A DNA stretch of 64,000 bases from Microbacteriaceae bacterium (GCA_014377425.1 JACMPQ010000062.1:16015-80014), one strand, 5' to 3'; counted from the stretch's first letter, positions 47,295 through 55,814 are shown. Translations and numbers: made by a program. The notes: generated from the letters alone by a model not told the origin.

Positions 47295-48044
47295 ATGACG
47301 TCACAGGTAGTGGGAATCGATATCGGCGGCACCGGAATTAAGGGCGCGATCGTCGATGTGAAATCCGGGGTGCTGCTCAGCGACCGGGTGAAGCTTCCCA
47401 CCCCCGAGGGCGGCGAGCCGGAAGCCATTGTTGCAACGGTCATCGAACTCTTAGGAAAACTGGGCGGGCTCGACAAAAAGGCGTCGATCGGGGTGTGCTT
47501 TCCCGCCGCCATCGTCGACGGTAAAACGCTTTCTGCCGCCAATGTTTCGAAGAAGTGGATCGGGTTAGAGGCCGAGAAACTGTTTGAGAATGCCTTGAGC
47601 CGCGACATCCACTTTGTGAACGATGCGGATGCCGCCGGCATCGCGGAACAGCGCTACGGTGCCGCTAAAGACGAGCAAGGTCTGGTGATCATGACTACCC
47701 TCGGCACCGGAATCGGGACCGCACTGTTGCATCGGGGCCACCTCATCCCGAATGCCGAGTTGGGCCACCTGGAAATTGACGGCGTGGACTGGGAATCGAA
47801 GGCATCGTTTGCTGCGAAAGAGCGCGAGTCGCTGTCTTTCTCGGACTGGGCCGAGCGCCTGCAGCGCTACTACGAGCGTCTTGAGGCCTACTTCTACCCC
47901 AAGCTGTTTATCGTGGGCGGCGGGGTGTCGAAGCATTCGGAAAAGTTCTTGCCTCTGTTGAAACTCACTACCCCGATTGTTCCGGCCGAGCTGAGAAACA
48001 ACGCCGGCATTCTCGGGGCCGCGGCCCTGGCTGTTGGCGACTAG
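47295..48044 (+). CDS. ppgK: polyphosphate glucokinase
   Basis: A 249-residue ROK-family sugar kinase of the strictly polyphosphate/ATP glucokinase type that phosphorylates glucose. The phosphate-1 motif DIGGTGIKGAIVD opens the protein, the catalytic Asp is in HFVNDADAAGIAE, and GTGIGTALLHRG is the phosphate-2 loop, followed by NAELGHLEIDG. It lacks the ROK zinc cysteines, as polyphosphate glucokinases do. The length and motifs match actinobacterial PpgK. It follows map by 65 bases with its own TAAATT promoter. Confidence 0.95.
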   Translation: MTSQVVGIDIGGTGIKGAIVDVKSGVLLSDRVKLPTPEGGEPEAIVATVIELLGKLGGLDKKASIGVCFPAAIVDGKTLSAANVSKKWIGLEAEKLFENALSRDIHFVNDADAAGIAEQRYGAAKDEQGLVIMTTLGTGIGTALLHRGHLIPNAELGHLEIDGVDWESKASFAAKERESLSFSDWAERLQRYYERLEAYFYPKLFIVGGGVSKHSEKFLPLLKLTTPIVPAELRNNAGILGAAALAVGD

Positions 48045-48156
48045 GAGTTTTCTCCGGTACTTGATCGCGCCTAGCCACCAGCAGGCTCGGTCATAGCTCG
48101 CGCATTGGAACATCCACGATTGTTCTTTCAGCCCCGATTTGCGGAGAGGGAGTCCG

Positions 48157-48830
48157 ATGGGTGCAGCGGTTTGGGTTCGCGGGAGGGACCATCGTGCGGC
48201 CTATCGGCGACGTGTGCGGCTCAGCGTCCTTCTGGTTACTCTGCTGTGGGCTTCCGGTGGCGTGGCCAGTACGCTACTTTTGGCCTCGGATGAAATCGTC
48301 ACGAGTGTTGGCATCGCGGCAGGCGTCGTTGGCACGGACTTCATCTTGCTGATGTTGGTATTGGCCGCACGGATTCCACTTCTGGATCGAACCATGGGGC
48401 ACGACAGGGCCATCGCGGTTCACCGATCGCTCAGTGAGCCCACCCTTTACCTGCTGCTCGCCCATGTGGCTCTCCTCCTCACCTGGTGTGCCATCACCCA
48501 GAAGATTGATCTAGTGACCGAAACGGTGCGTCTCTGGAACACGGCCAATTTCCCCTTGGCCATCACTGGGCTCGGATTGCTCCTCGTCATGGTTGTCTCG
48601 TCTCTCGTGGCCGTTCCCCAACAACTCAGCACGGACGGCATCCTCACCCAGGGATCGCTTCCGCGAGGCTACTGGATCTGTCGCTACGCCCTGGGAGCTG
48701 CGGGCGGGCAATTCTTTGTCTGGCGATTCTGGTCGCGACGCACCTGATGGCGCTCGCATCCGATCTCGATCTGCGCCCTGCCAAGGGACACCAATGCCCG
48801 CCGCACCAACTTCACGCAGAAAGGCTTGAC
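48157..48830 (+). pseudogene. remnant of a ferric reductase-like transmembrane/flavodoxin reductase protein
   Basis: An ATG at 48157 with GGAGAGGGAG gives 196 codons to a TGA at 48745. The first four membrane segments are those of the ferric-reductase family, including MGHDRAIAVHRSLSEPTLYLLLAHVALL. Then LVAVPQQLS jumps directly to short scraps: GYWICRYAL, then GGQFFVWRFWSRR, which matches the start of the FAD-binding reductase domain (AGQFF-WRFL). After the TGA the same frame continues with WRSHPISICAL, the next block of that domain (WW-SHPYSLSA). The heme-ligand WH..H helix and most of the reductase domain are gone. I therefore read it as a pseudogene with internal deletions and a stop, although a truncated membrane protein could still be made. 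Confidence 0.75.
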
Positions 48831-48832
48831 TG

Positions 48833-49375
48833 GTGAGAACACGCGCAGTGCTATCTTCTATTTTCACTTCGCTCTCGGTGGTGATGGCCTGTTGGCAACT
48901 CGGCACCATGAACGCCGTCATCAGCACCACGGCATTGGTTGCCAAAACCGACACCTCGATCGTAACGAGCGCGAGCCCCGCATCCGGGGCCGTCGCACCC
49001 GACAGTTCCGCGTCGGATACAGTCGGCGCCGGCACAGCCAGCACAGACGCATCCGGCCCGGGTGCGGTCGCAACAGACCTCGGCACCGTCGCTCCTAACA
49101 ACGACGGTTTCTCCGGTACCAGCGTGGCAACCCGTTTCGGAAATGTGCAGGCGCAACTGGTGGTGAGCTCCGGAAGGATCATCGACGTTGTGGCCCTGCG
49201 ACTCACCGACCATGATCGAAAATCGGTACAGATCAGCATTGAAACCGCCCCAATTCTGCGTACCGAGGTGCCACAATCGCAGTCCGCACAGGTCGACACC
49301 GTCGGGGGCGCGATCGCTACCAGCGACACCGACCTCACCTCCTCACAGTCCGCACTCGATCTTACGAAGGCGTAG
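48833..49375 (+). CDS. degenerate FMN-binding-domain protein
   Basis: A 180-residue exported protein from a GTG at 48833. An N-terminal hydrophobic segment (about 5-35) is followed by a 55-residue Ala/Ser/Thr/Gly linker and a C-terminal FMN_bind domain (about 95-175; TRFGNVQAQLVVSSGRIIDV, SVQISIETAPILRTEV). Functional family members end in a DxxSGAT-type motif whose Thr is covalently flavinylated by ApbE. Here the position reads VDTVGGAIATSD, so the Ser and the acceptor Thr are replaced, although a Thr two residues on might substitute. The apbE gene follows after four bases. Probably decayed with the reductase upstream. Confidence 0.7.
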   Translation: MRTRAVLSSIFTSLSVVMACWQLGTMNAVISTTALVAKTDTSIVTSASPASGAVAPDSSASDTVGAGTASTDASGPGAVATDLGTVAPNNDGFSGTSVATRFGNVQAQLVVSSGRIIDVVALRLTDHDRKSVQISIETAPILRTEVPQSQSAQVDTVGGAIATSDTDLTSSQSALDLTKA

Positions 49376-49379
49376 AACA

Positions 49380-50150
49380 GTGTTCGCAAGGGTCTTCACT
49401 GCAATGGGAACGATCGTCTCGGTTCGGCTACCTGAGATTTCGGATACCGAAGCGCTGCCAGTCATCCGCAAGCTCCAGCATATTTTCGCCGCACTCGACG
49501 GGCGTTTCAGCCTGTACCGGCCGGAGTCAGAGCTCAGTCGCGTGGCGAGCGGAACGCTGGCGCTCCCACAGGCATCCCCCGAACTCCGGGCCGCCTATGC
49601 CGAGGCGCTGCTGTGGCGGCAGCACACCGACGGCGCGTTCACCCCGCATCGACCCGACGGCGTTATCGATCTGAATGGCACGGTCAAGGCGACCGCAATG
49701 CAGCAATCCGTGGATGCACTGCTGGCGTCGGGTATCAGCGACTGGTGCCTGAACGTGGGCGGTGACGTCAGTGTTGGCGGCGTGCCAGCTGCGAACTCCG
49801 CGTGGACGGTTGGCATCGTAGATCCAGCCAATCGTGCAGCACTGCTCTGCTCCGTGGTGTCGAACGGTCAGAAAAACTCTCTAGCCACCTCCGGAACTGC
49901 GGAACGAGGCGACCACATTTGGCGCTCCCCTGGCACTGCTGCAAGATACGCTCAAGTTACTGTGCTGGCCGACGACATCGTGACGGCCGACGTGCTGGCT
50001 ACCGCAATCGTCGCCGGCGGCGCGGACATGCTCACCCGGGCCACCGAGCGCTGGCCCATCGACGTGCTCTGTGTCGATTGCGACGGGACGCTCAGCGCCA
50101 CTCCCGGATTTCGGGCGGCACTCGCGCCCGCCCGGCGAGGGAGTGAGTGA
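49380..50150 (+). CDS. apbE: FAD:protein FMN transferase
   Basis: A 256-residue ApbE family protein that transfers FMN from FAD to a threonine of exported flavoproteins. Conserved parts: TAMGTIVSVRL at the start, IDLNGTVKATAMQQSVD (substrate loop; usually GxVKGWAVD), LNVGGDVSVGG, LATSGTAERGDHI, and the Mg site IVTADVLATAI. It lacks the lipoprotein signal of many ApbE proteins and is shorter than the usual 300-340. A GTG start at 49380 with GAAGG upstream is used; a longer open frame to 49188 overlaps the FMN-binding gene and has no family match. Its natural partners next door look decayed. Confidence 0.82.
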   Translation: MFARVFTAMGTIVSVRLPEISDTEALPVIRKLQHIFAALDGRFSLYRPESELSRVASGTLALPQASPELRAAYAEALLWRQHTDGAFTPHRPDGVIDLNGTVKATAMQQSVDALLASGISDWCLNVGGDVSVGGVPAANSAWTVGIVDPANRAALLCSVVSNGQKNSLATSGTAERGDHIWRSPGTAARYAQVTVLADDIVTADVLATAIVAGGADMLTRATERWPIDVLCVDCDGTLSATPGFRAALAPARRGSE

Positions 50151-50159
50151 CACGGCGGT

Positions 50160-50672
50160 TCACGGCATCCGCACAAAGGGGCAATGACGCGCAAAGTTTT
50201 CAAGCGACTCACCGCGACCAAGCGCAAGCAAGAATTCGGTGCGGGAATAACCGGATGCCGCCCCCGGCCCATCTGCCCACGAACGGTAGCGCGGCGCCGG
50301 CCAGACCTCGACCGCAAGCTGCGCCCAGGCGTCGTCGTAGCGATTATTTGCGGCCCGGCGCGACACGGCCGCGCGAGCGATCAGGGCGCAGGACACGCTG
50401 CCGCCTGCCAAGGCGACAATGAGTACCACCAATAGCCCGAGCACCGCATAGTTCGGCGCCGACCGAACGCTCGCGATCAGCCCCGACGTGCTAACTGTTG
50501 CGGCAATTGCCATGGCGCCCAGCCCGATCCCGATCGAGCCGGGGAGCTTTTCGAGCCGGGCGTCGGTGGTAACCGCCATGGACAACGTTGTGTCGAGCGG
50601 GTCGATGCCGGTGCGAGCCTCAACCCGAGTGGCCGTTTCGAGCACCCGAATACGAAAATCAGCGAGCTCCAT
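50160..50672 (-). CDS. membrane protein of unknown function
   Basis: A 170-residue protein I do not recognise. It has a soluble N-terminal part (MELADFRIRVLETATRVEARTG), two membrane segments at about residues 50-70 and 77-102, and a C-terminal cytoplasmic tail ending LALGRGESLENFARHCPFVRMP. The ATG at 50672 is chosen over one ten codons upstream because TAGTTT ends seven bases before it. It lies downstream of rnpB on the same strand and convergent with apbE, the two stops nine bases apart. Confidence 0.6.
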   Translation of the reverse strand: MELADFRIRVLETATRVEARTGIDPLDTTLSMAVTTDARLEKLPGSIGIGLGAMAIAATVSTSGLIASVRSAPNYAVLGLLVVLIVALAGGSVSCALIARAAVSRRAANNRYDDAWAQLAVEVWPAPRYRSWADGPGAASGYSRTEFLLALGRGESLENFARHCPFVRMP

Positions 50673-50679
50673 GACGCCC

Positions 50680-50685
50680 AAACTA
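50680..50685 (-). promoter_or_regulatory. -10 hexamer of the 170-residue membrane protein gene
   Basis: TAGTTT on the minus strand, seven bases before the ATG at 50672. Confidence 0.4.
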
Positions 50686-50717
50686 CCGGCGATGACTGAC
50701 ATGGCAGCCGAGAAAGT

Positions 50718-51115
50718 GCGAATGGGCCGACTATTACGCCGGGTTCTGTCTCAGCCACTCATCTTGCGATGCGCGACCGTGGACGGCCATCTATCTCGGG
50801 GATACGTTGCCGCAGCCCTCTAGCGGTCTACCCGGGAACTCGGCGAGCAGCCTTAGCGTTCCCTGTCTGACCTTGCTCCGGGCGAGGTTTACCTAGCCGA
50901 TCGGTCACCCGAATCGCTGGTGGTCTCTTACACCACCGTTTCACCCTTACCTCGGGCCGAAGCCCGTGGCGGTTTACTCTCTGTTGCACTGTCTCGCGGA
51001 TTACTCCGGGTGGGGGTTACCCACCGCCCCGCTCTGTGGAGCCCGGACGTTCCTCGGCACCCGTCGGTTCCTTACGGCCTGACGGACGACGCGACCGTCT
51101 TGTCGACCCATTCGC
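50718..51115 (-). ncRNA. rnpB: RNase P RNA, bacterial class A
   Basis: The catalytic RNA of RNase P, which trims tRNA 5' leaders. On the minus strand the universal 5' element GAGGAACGTCCGGGCTCC and the 3' elements ACAGAACCCGGCGTAATAG and GGTAAGGGTGAAACGG are present. The ends pair into a 14-base P1 helix (GCGAATGGG plus TCGAC at the 5' end against GTCGG plus CCCATTCGC at the 3' end), which sets a length of 398 bases. A TAGGGT hexamer at 51122-51127 lies six bases before the 5' end. Confidence 0.95.
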
Positions 51116-51121
51116 CCTCCC

Positions 51122-51127
51122 ACCCTA
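51122..51127 (-). promoter_or_regulatory. -10 hexamer of rnpB
   Basis: TAGGGT on the minus strand, six bases before the predicted 5' end of RNase P RNA. No good -35 is seen. Confidence 0.5.
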
Positions 51128-51196
51128 GCGCCCCACCGCGCCGCGCGAGTGATCGCACCACCAAATTGGCACGCACCCCGCCAAGCAAAAAAAACT

Positions 51197-51958
51197 TTAG
51201 TCGGCCGGCTTCTGCACGAACAACCCCGACTCTTTCGTGCGCACCAGAATCGCCTGGCTGTCGGGGCAGATTAACACATCGTCGGCGGCAGCGGCGCGGA
51301 TGATTTCGAGCTCGTTTTCGAGCAACTTCACGCCGCTTGCGCTGGACACTCCCCCGCGCAGGTGCGATGCGCCGAAACCGTAGCGCAGTCGCTGGCGGTC
51401 GTAAAGTGCGACCAAATCTTCGGGTAACCCGCCGGCGATGTCTGCACGACAAACAACGGCGTTGCTGCGTTCGAGGGTTATCGCAGCGGCGGCGGCATCC
51501 CGGTCGGCTTCGATGCCTTGAACACGAGCAAGGATCTCGGTGAGTTCGGCGGTGGTGATCGACACGGTTTGCTCAAGAACTTCGAGCTTCTCCATCACCG
51601 CGAGCTCGATCTCCTCGAGCTCGTCGCGACGACGGGTTAGTCCGGCGAGCTCACTCTCTAGCCCGGCAACGTCTTTTACCGAGGAGGATGACTGCAGCCG
51701 GTCAGTATCACGAGCGATTCGAGCGGCCACCACGGTGACATCAGATTCGACGCGGGCAAGCTCGGTTTGGGCATCCTCGACGGCGCCACTCTCAGCTGCC
51801 CGTCGCAATCGCAACCGCTCCGAATCACCCGAAATTGCGGCCAAAATTGCGGTTTCCGGCAAATGGTTCACCCGGTGCGCGAGCTGTTGCAGCTTGGTGT
51901 CTAGCGACTGCAGCTCGAGCAGCAGTGCCTGGTGGGTGGGGCTAGCTTTCAGCGCCAT
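51197..51958 (-). CDS. coiled-coil CdsZ-like (DUF164) protein without zinc cysteines
   Basis: A 253-residue protein. Residues about 10-175 are a long antiparallel coiled coil (LLELQSLDTKLQQLAHRVNHL and SELAGLTRRRDELEEIELAVMEKLEVL). The C-terminal domain matches the C4-type zinc ribbon family (LRGG, then ENELEIIRAAAADDVL, then ILVRTKESGL). In that family four cysteines (RGG-CxxC and CxxC-ILVRT) bind zinc. Here the first pair is SSAS and the second is CPDS, so three of four are gone and zinc binding is not expected. The gene order CdsZ-Nif3 is conserved in actinobacteria. Some relatives act in ribosome or chemotaxis-type assemblies; no role can be assigned here. Confidence 0.85.
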   Translation of the reverse strand: MALKASPTHQALLLELQSLDTKLQQLAHRVNHLPETAILAAISGDSERLRLRRAAESGAVEDAQTELARVESDVTVVAARIARDTDRLQSSSSVKDVAGLESELAGLTRRRDELEEIELAVMEKLEVLEQTVSITTAELTEILARVQGIEADRDAAAAAITLERSNAVVCRADIAGGLPEDLVALYDRQRLRYGFGASHLRGGVSSASGVKLLENELEIIRAAAADDVLICPDSQAILVRTKESGLFVQKPAD

Positions 51959-52019
51959 GGTGCCTCATTCATTCGGGGGTGTACAAAAAATAACCAAAAA
52001 ACCGTCACCGCACGTAGCG

Positions 52020-52844
52020 TCACTGGGTGACGACAAAGTCCCAGGGGTCGGTACGCAAATCACTGACGGTGATCGTGAGCTGCGGAAGCGCAAGCTGGAG
52101 TTCGGCGGCCGCCGTTGGTAGCCAAAGCCATTCGCTGGCCCAGTGCGACACGTCAATGAGTGCGGGCCCCGCGTTGAGTCGCGCCGCCTCTCGAAACTCG
52201 GAGGCCGGATGGTGACGCAAATCAGAGGTGATGTAGACGTCCGCTGCAAGAACCTCGGCGTTGGTGAGCAACGAATCACCGGCACCGCCGCATAGTGCAA
52301 CCGTGGAGATGGGGGCGTCGTACTCTCCGGACACCCGGATGCCGCCCGCCGTGGCCGGCAGCAGCACGCTGAGTTGACGCGCAAGGGTACCGAGACTCAC
52401 GTGCTCGGGAAGGGTGCCGACGCGACCGAAGCCGATATTGGGCAAACCCGGCGTTCCCTGAACGAGCGCTCGCTGGTTGACGAGGCCAAGCACGTTGGCA
52501 AATGCTGCGGATGTCCCGGTGGCAACCACATCGGCATTGGTGTGGGCGGCGATCAGGGCACACTGAGCACGGATTAGTCGAGCCAGCAAGGCGCCCTTTG
52601 GACGATCTTCGGCGACGGAGGTGACGCCGCGCATCAGCAGCGGGTGATGCACGAGCAGCAGGTCGGCACCAATGGCGATCGCCTCGTCCACCGTGTCGGA
52701 GACGGCATCGACGGCGAGGTGAAGGTGGGCCACAATCGCGGCGGGGTCGCCCGAAATCAGTCCCGGGGCGTCCCACTCGGCGACACCCGTGAGCGGCCAC
52801 AGTCGCTCTACAGCGGAATTGACCTCGAAAACTGTTACCGACAC
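52020..52844 (-). CDS. Nif3-like dinuclear metal center protein (DUF34)
   Basis: A 274-residue member of the Nif3/YbgI family, toroidal hexamers with a two-metal site; the substrate is debated and GTP cyclohydrolase I type 2-like chemistry is only proposed. The metal ligands are HH in DLLLVHHPLLMRG, the Asp/His in AAHTNADV, and the C-terminal His/Glu; SDLRHHPASE carries the last His pair and Glu is nearby. The GTG at 52844 lies seven bases after TAGACT (leaderless). The CdsZ-like gene follows. Confidence 0.92.
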   Translation of the reverse strand: MSVTVFEVNSAVERLWPLTGVAEWDAPGLISGDPAAIVAHLHLAVDAVSDTVDEAIAIGADLLLVHHPLLMRGVTSVAEDRPKGALLARLIRAQCALIAAHTNADVVATGTSAAFANVLGLVNQRALVQGTPGLPNIGFGRVGTLPEHVSLGTLARQLSVLLPATAGGIRVSGEYDAPISTVALCGGAGDSLLTNAEVLAADVYITSDLRHHPASEFREAARLNAGPALIDVSHWASEWLWLPTAAAELQLALPQLTITVSDLRTDPWDFVVTQ

Positions 52845-52851
52845 GGATCTC

Positions 52852-52857
52852 AGTCTA
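52852..52857 (-). promoter_or_regulatory. -10 hexamer of the Nif3-like gene
   Basis: TAGACT on the minus strand, seven bases before the GTG at 52844. Confidence 0.5.
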
Positions 52858-52935
52858 TCGACGCCGACGTTGATGCCGGGGGCGTGCCCGATGGAGGCAG
52901 GCCTGCCGGGACCTGCCCTGGCAGCGTTCTACGGC

Positions 52936-53346
52936 TTAGGAGACACGCCGAGCCCGTAAAGCCGCTTTAGTGATGGCGACAATTGTGGAGAGACCAACCA
53001 CGACTACGGCGGATGCCGCTACCCGCGCTGGCGTCTCGCCGTGCCAATCGCGGGGAAACCGTACGGCGATCCGGCTGCGCAGGTCACGAGCCCGGGCCGG
53101 CAAATCGAGGTCGTATCTAATTTGCGCCACGGTTGACACCAGTGTTGCCCGGGTCAACTCCACCGTCGCCTCGAGCTCGGCGGCGGTGCGGGTGTCTTTC
53201 GGTGCCTTTGGGGCCTTGATTTTCGGTTTCTTGGGCGTATTTTTTCGCTCCCGTGCCTTCGCAAGCGAACGCTGTTGGGCCAGGTTTTTGGCCACCGCGG
53301 AGGTGACTCCCACCACGCTGAGTTGGTCTTGCTTCTTCGCTGCCAT
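52936..53346 (-). CDS. DUF3618 membrane-associated protein
   Basis: A 136-residue protein with a Lys/Ala/Pro-rich basic N terminus (residues 1-55) and the DUF3618 motif (RTAAELEATVELTRATLVSTV, then AQIRYDLDLPARARDL), followed by one membrane segment near the C terminus (RVAASAVVVVGLSTIVAITK). DUF3618 proteins are short actinobacterial and proteobacterial membrane proteins without a defined function, often near phage-holin superfamily genes, which are not present here. The ATG is preceded by a GA-rich element. Confidence 0.82.
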   Translation of the reverse strand: MAAKKQDQLSVVGVTSAVAKNLAQQRSLAKARERKNTPKKPKIKAPKAPKDTRTAAELEATVELTRATLVSTVAQIRYDLDLPARARDLRSRIAVRFPRDWHGETPARVAASAVVVVGLSTIVAITKAALRARRVS

Positions 53347-53367
53347 CGATTCTCGCTTTCGAAAGGG

Positions 53368-53401
53368 TCGGGCTGTCGGTGCAATCGGGCTGTCGGTGCA
53401 T
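53368..53401. repeat. 17-bp tandem duplication between DUF3618 and the SRAP gene
   Basis: TCGGGCTGTCGGTGCAA is followed directly by TCGGGCTGTCGGTGCAT (16 of 17 identical), in the 206-base divergent gap. Confidence 0.85.
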
Positions 53402-53552
53402 TCGGTAGTGGCGGTTCACAGAAGTCGCAACCCGCGTTGGGTGGACGCCCATGCGAGTGCGCAGCGGCGGTGTGAGCCGAACACTTTTCGACCCTAACCG
53501 AACCCCCGCTGCAGATAGGGATACGGGGGTTCAAGACGGGGATACTGGGCTT

Positions 53553-54266
53553 ATGTGCGGACGATTTGCGATGAGCGCCGAGACCGACGATCTAATTCAG
53601 GAGTTTGTTGCTGAGGGCGGAGACTTTCGCGATTGGCGACCCGGTTACAACGTGCGACCGACCAATACCGTTGCAGCCGTCATCCAATCTGCGAAGGGTT
53701 CGGGTGTTGCGGTGAGGCGCCTGGAACCCGCTCGCTGGTCGCTAACTCCCCCGTGGTCGAAGACGCTGAAAACCGCCTATCCCACCTTCAATGCCCGCTC
53801 GGAGGGCATCACCGAGAAAGCGACCTGGCGGGGTGCTGTACGCCAGCACCGCTCGCTGGTAATTGCCAGCGGGTATTACGAGTGGCAGACCGACCCGCTA
53901 ACGAAGGTGAAGACGCCGTACTACCTGCATCCGACCGACGGCCAGCTTTTGGCTTTTGCCGGTCTGTACAGCTGGTGGCGAAATCCGGCTCTCGCAGACG
54001 ACGATCCTGACCGTTGGAGCCTCACCACCACGATTTTGACCTCGGATGCCGTCGACGAGCTGCTGCACATCCACGACCGTAATCCCGTGCCGCTGCCCCG
54101 CCCGTTTTGGGAGCGCTGGCTGGATCCGACCGTGATCGGCGATCAAGACCTGGTGGATGCTGCCGTGCAAGCGGCGTTACCGATTGCCGGGCAACTTGCG
54201 GTGCGCCGGGTGGCCCCGATTCCGCACAATGGCGAAGGACCCGATCTCATCCAGCCAATTGACTAG
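53553..54266 (+). CDS. SRAP domain protein (YedK/HMCES family)
   Basis: A 237-residue SOS-response-associated peptidase family protein that crosslinks to abasic sites in single-stranded DNA through Cys2. MCGRFAM at the start supplies the catalytic Cys after Met removal. WRPGYNVRPTNTVAAV, FNARSEGITEKATWR, and SLVIASGYYEWQ (the Glu and conserved YEW) follow in order, and HDRNPVPL carries the active-site His. The frame is open further upstream, but only the ATG at 53553 puts Cys at position 2, which is required for activity. GATACT lies six bases upstream. Confidence 0.93.
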   Translation: MCGRFAMSAETDDLIQEFVAEGGDFRDWRPGYNVRPTNTVAAVIQSAKGSGVAVRRLEPARWSLTPPWSKTLKTAYPTFNARSEGITEKATWRGAVRQHRSLVIASGYYEWQTDPLTKVKTPYYLHPTDGQLLAFAGLYSWWRNPALADDDPDRWSLTTTILTSDAVDELLHIHDRNPVPLPRPFWERWLDPTVIGDQDLVDAAVQAALPIAGQLAVRRVAPIPHNGEGPDLIQPID

Positions 54267-54365
54267 CGAGATTTGGTGCATATAGTACTGCTTTTTCACT
54301 TCTTCTGCGTGTTAACTCCACGTGACGAAAGCGGCCTCGACGCCTGCACATAGATCGGCACTCCC

Positions 54366-54371
54366 TACTCT
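54366..54371 (+). promoter_or_regulatory. -10 hexamer of the cytosine permease gene
   Basis: TACTCT, six bases (all G) before the ATG at 54378. The G run could also act as a ribosome binding site. Confidence 0.4.
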
Positions 54372-54377
54372 GGGGGG

Positions 54378-55814
54378 ATGACCTTTACGACCGCGCCCGA
54401 AGCGCCGGCCTCCCCTAAATCCACACTGATCGAGACCGGGGGGATCGAGGCAATTCCGCTCAACCGCCGGCACGGCTCCCCCTGGCAGCTGTTCGCCACC
54501 TGGAGCGCCCCCAATCTTGAGTTCGCTACCGTGTTCGTCGGCGTCATCGCCGTTGCATTCTTTGGACTCGGTTTCTGGCAGGCTCTGCTCGCCATCGTGG
54601 TCGGTGCTGCCGCAGGCTCGCTGACCCAGGGACTCCTCACTACTTGGGGGCCCCGCGAAGGCCTTGCTCAAATGGTGCTGAGCCGCACAGCGTTTGGTTA
54701 TCGCGGCAACATTCTTCCCGCGGCATTGAACACCGTGCTGGCCGGCGTGGGCTGGTTCGCGGTCAACTCGATCAGCGGCGCATTCGCATTGGCGACCCTC
54801 ACCGGCATGCCGAAGCCTTTGGCGCTCGTAATCATCGTGGCGATCATCTTGATCGTGGCGTTTATCGGACATGACTTTGTTCAGGCCTTCGAGCGCTACG
54901 CCACCTACATCTTGGGTGCGATCTTCATCATCGCCATCATTTACGTCTTCGCCTCCTCGCACGTGAACACGCCGGTCAGGGGCGGCGGCTTCAGCTTCGC
55001 CGGATTCACCCTCGCCGCGGGAGCCGTGTTCGGTTACGTGGCCGGCTGGAACCCCTACTCCGCCGACTACAGCCGCTACCTGCCTGCCGCGACTCGCCGT
55101 CGCACGGTGGGACTTGCCGCAGGACTGGGAATGTTCATGTCCTGCACCCTGCTGATGGCCGCCGGAGCCGCCGCCGCGACCATCGTTGGCTTCAACCCGG
55201 ACAGCCCCACCGACTCCTTCACCGCCACCATGCCCGACGTTGTTCGTGGCCTGACCCTCGTTGCGATCGCCGTCGGGGCAATTGCCGCCAACACCCTCAA
55301 CATCTATTCCGGTGCCATGTCATTCTTGGCCGCGGGAGCCAAAATTCCGTTCGCACTGCGTCGCGCAATCGTTGCGGTGAGCTTCGGCGTAATCGGCTTC
55401 ATTATCGCGCTGAGCGTTCTCGCCGACGCCGGACACAACTACGAGAATTTTCTCCTGGTTATCTCCTACTGGGTGGCCCCGTGGTTGGGTGTGGTGCTGG
55501 TTGATCGCTTCCTGCGCCGTGGCACCGACATCGGTGCGCTGGTGACCGAAAAAGCTCGCTACCGCAACGCCTCGGGCGTCATTGCCTTCGTTGTGGGGCT
55601 CGTTGTTTCGATCGGCCTGTTCGCCAACCAGCAGGTCTTCACCGGCTTCGTGGCCCAATCCCTCCCTGACGTTGGCGACCTAACTGCCATTGTCGGACTC
55701 GTCGTCTCAGCCGTCGTCTACCTCGTGGCCTTCAAACTATTGAAGCCCGCCCTCGGTGGACCCTTGGTTTCTGCCGCACCCATTGGCGTCGACGCCGCAG
55801 ACGATGTGGCATGA
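54378..55814 (+). CDS. NCS1-family cytosine/purine permease
   Basis: A 478-residue, 12-segment permease of the nucleobase:cation symporter-1 family. The N-terminal NRRHGSPWQLFATWSAPNLEF is the signature before helix 1, AGWNPYSADYSRYLPA is the substrate-site helix 6 segment, and IAVGAIAANTLNIYSGAMSFLAAG is helix 8. The overlapping deaminase gene downstream (ATGA) makes cytosine or a related base the most likely substrate. A TACTCT hexamer is six bases before the ATG. Confidence 0.88.
   Translation: MTFTTAPEAPASPKSTLIETGGIEAIPLNRRHGSPWQLFATWSAPNLEFATVFVGVIAVAFFGLGFWQALLAIVVGAAAGSLTQGLLTTWGPREGLAQMVLSRTAFGYRGNILPAALNTVLAGVGWFAVNSISGAFALATLTGMPKPLALVIIVAIILIVAFIGHDFVQAFERYATYILGAIFIIAIIYVFASSHVNTPVRGGGFSFAGFTLAAGAVFGYVAGWNPYSADYSRYLPAATRRRTVGLAAGLGMFMSCTLLMAAGAAAATIVGFNPDSPTDSFTATMPDVVRGLTLVAIAVGAIAANTLNIYSGAMSFLAAGAKIPFALRRAIVAVSFGVIGFIIALSVLADAGHNYENFLLVISYWVAPWLGVVLVDRFLRRGTDIGALVTEKARYRNASGVIAFVVGLVVSIGLFANQQVFTGFVAQSLPDVGDLTAIVGLVVSAVVYLVAFKLLKPALGGPLVSAAPIGVDAADDVA

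Noticed and set aside
48139..48156. A start six codons earlier for the ferric reductase remnant
   Set aside because: Its ATG lies inside the GGAGAGGGAG ribosome binding site region that serves the ATG at 48157.
53478..53490. CGAACACTTTTCG as a LexA (SOS) box before the SRAP gene
   Set aside because: The second half-site lacks the G of GTTC and the spacing is one base short, so it does not fit the actinobacterial consensus. SRAP genes are often not SOS-controlled.
54312..54330. GTTAACTCCACGTGAC before the cytosine permease as a GlnR box
   Set aside because: The halves are five, not six, bases apart and no GAAAC half follows. It does not match the pattern seen before glnA.
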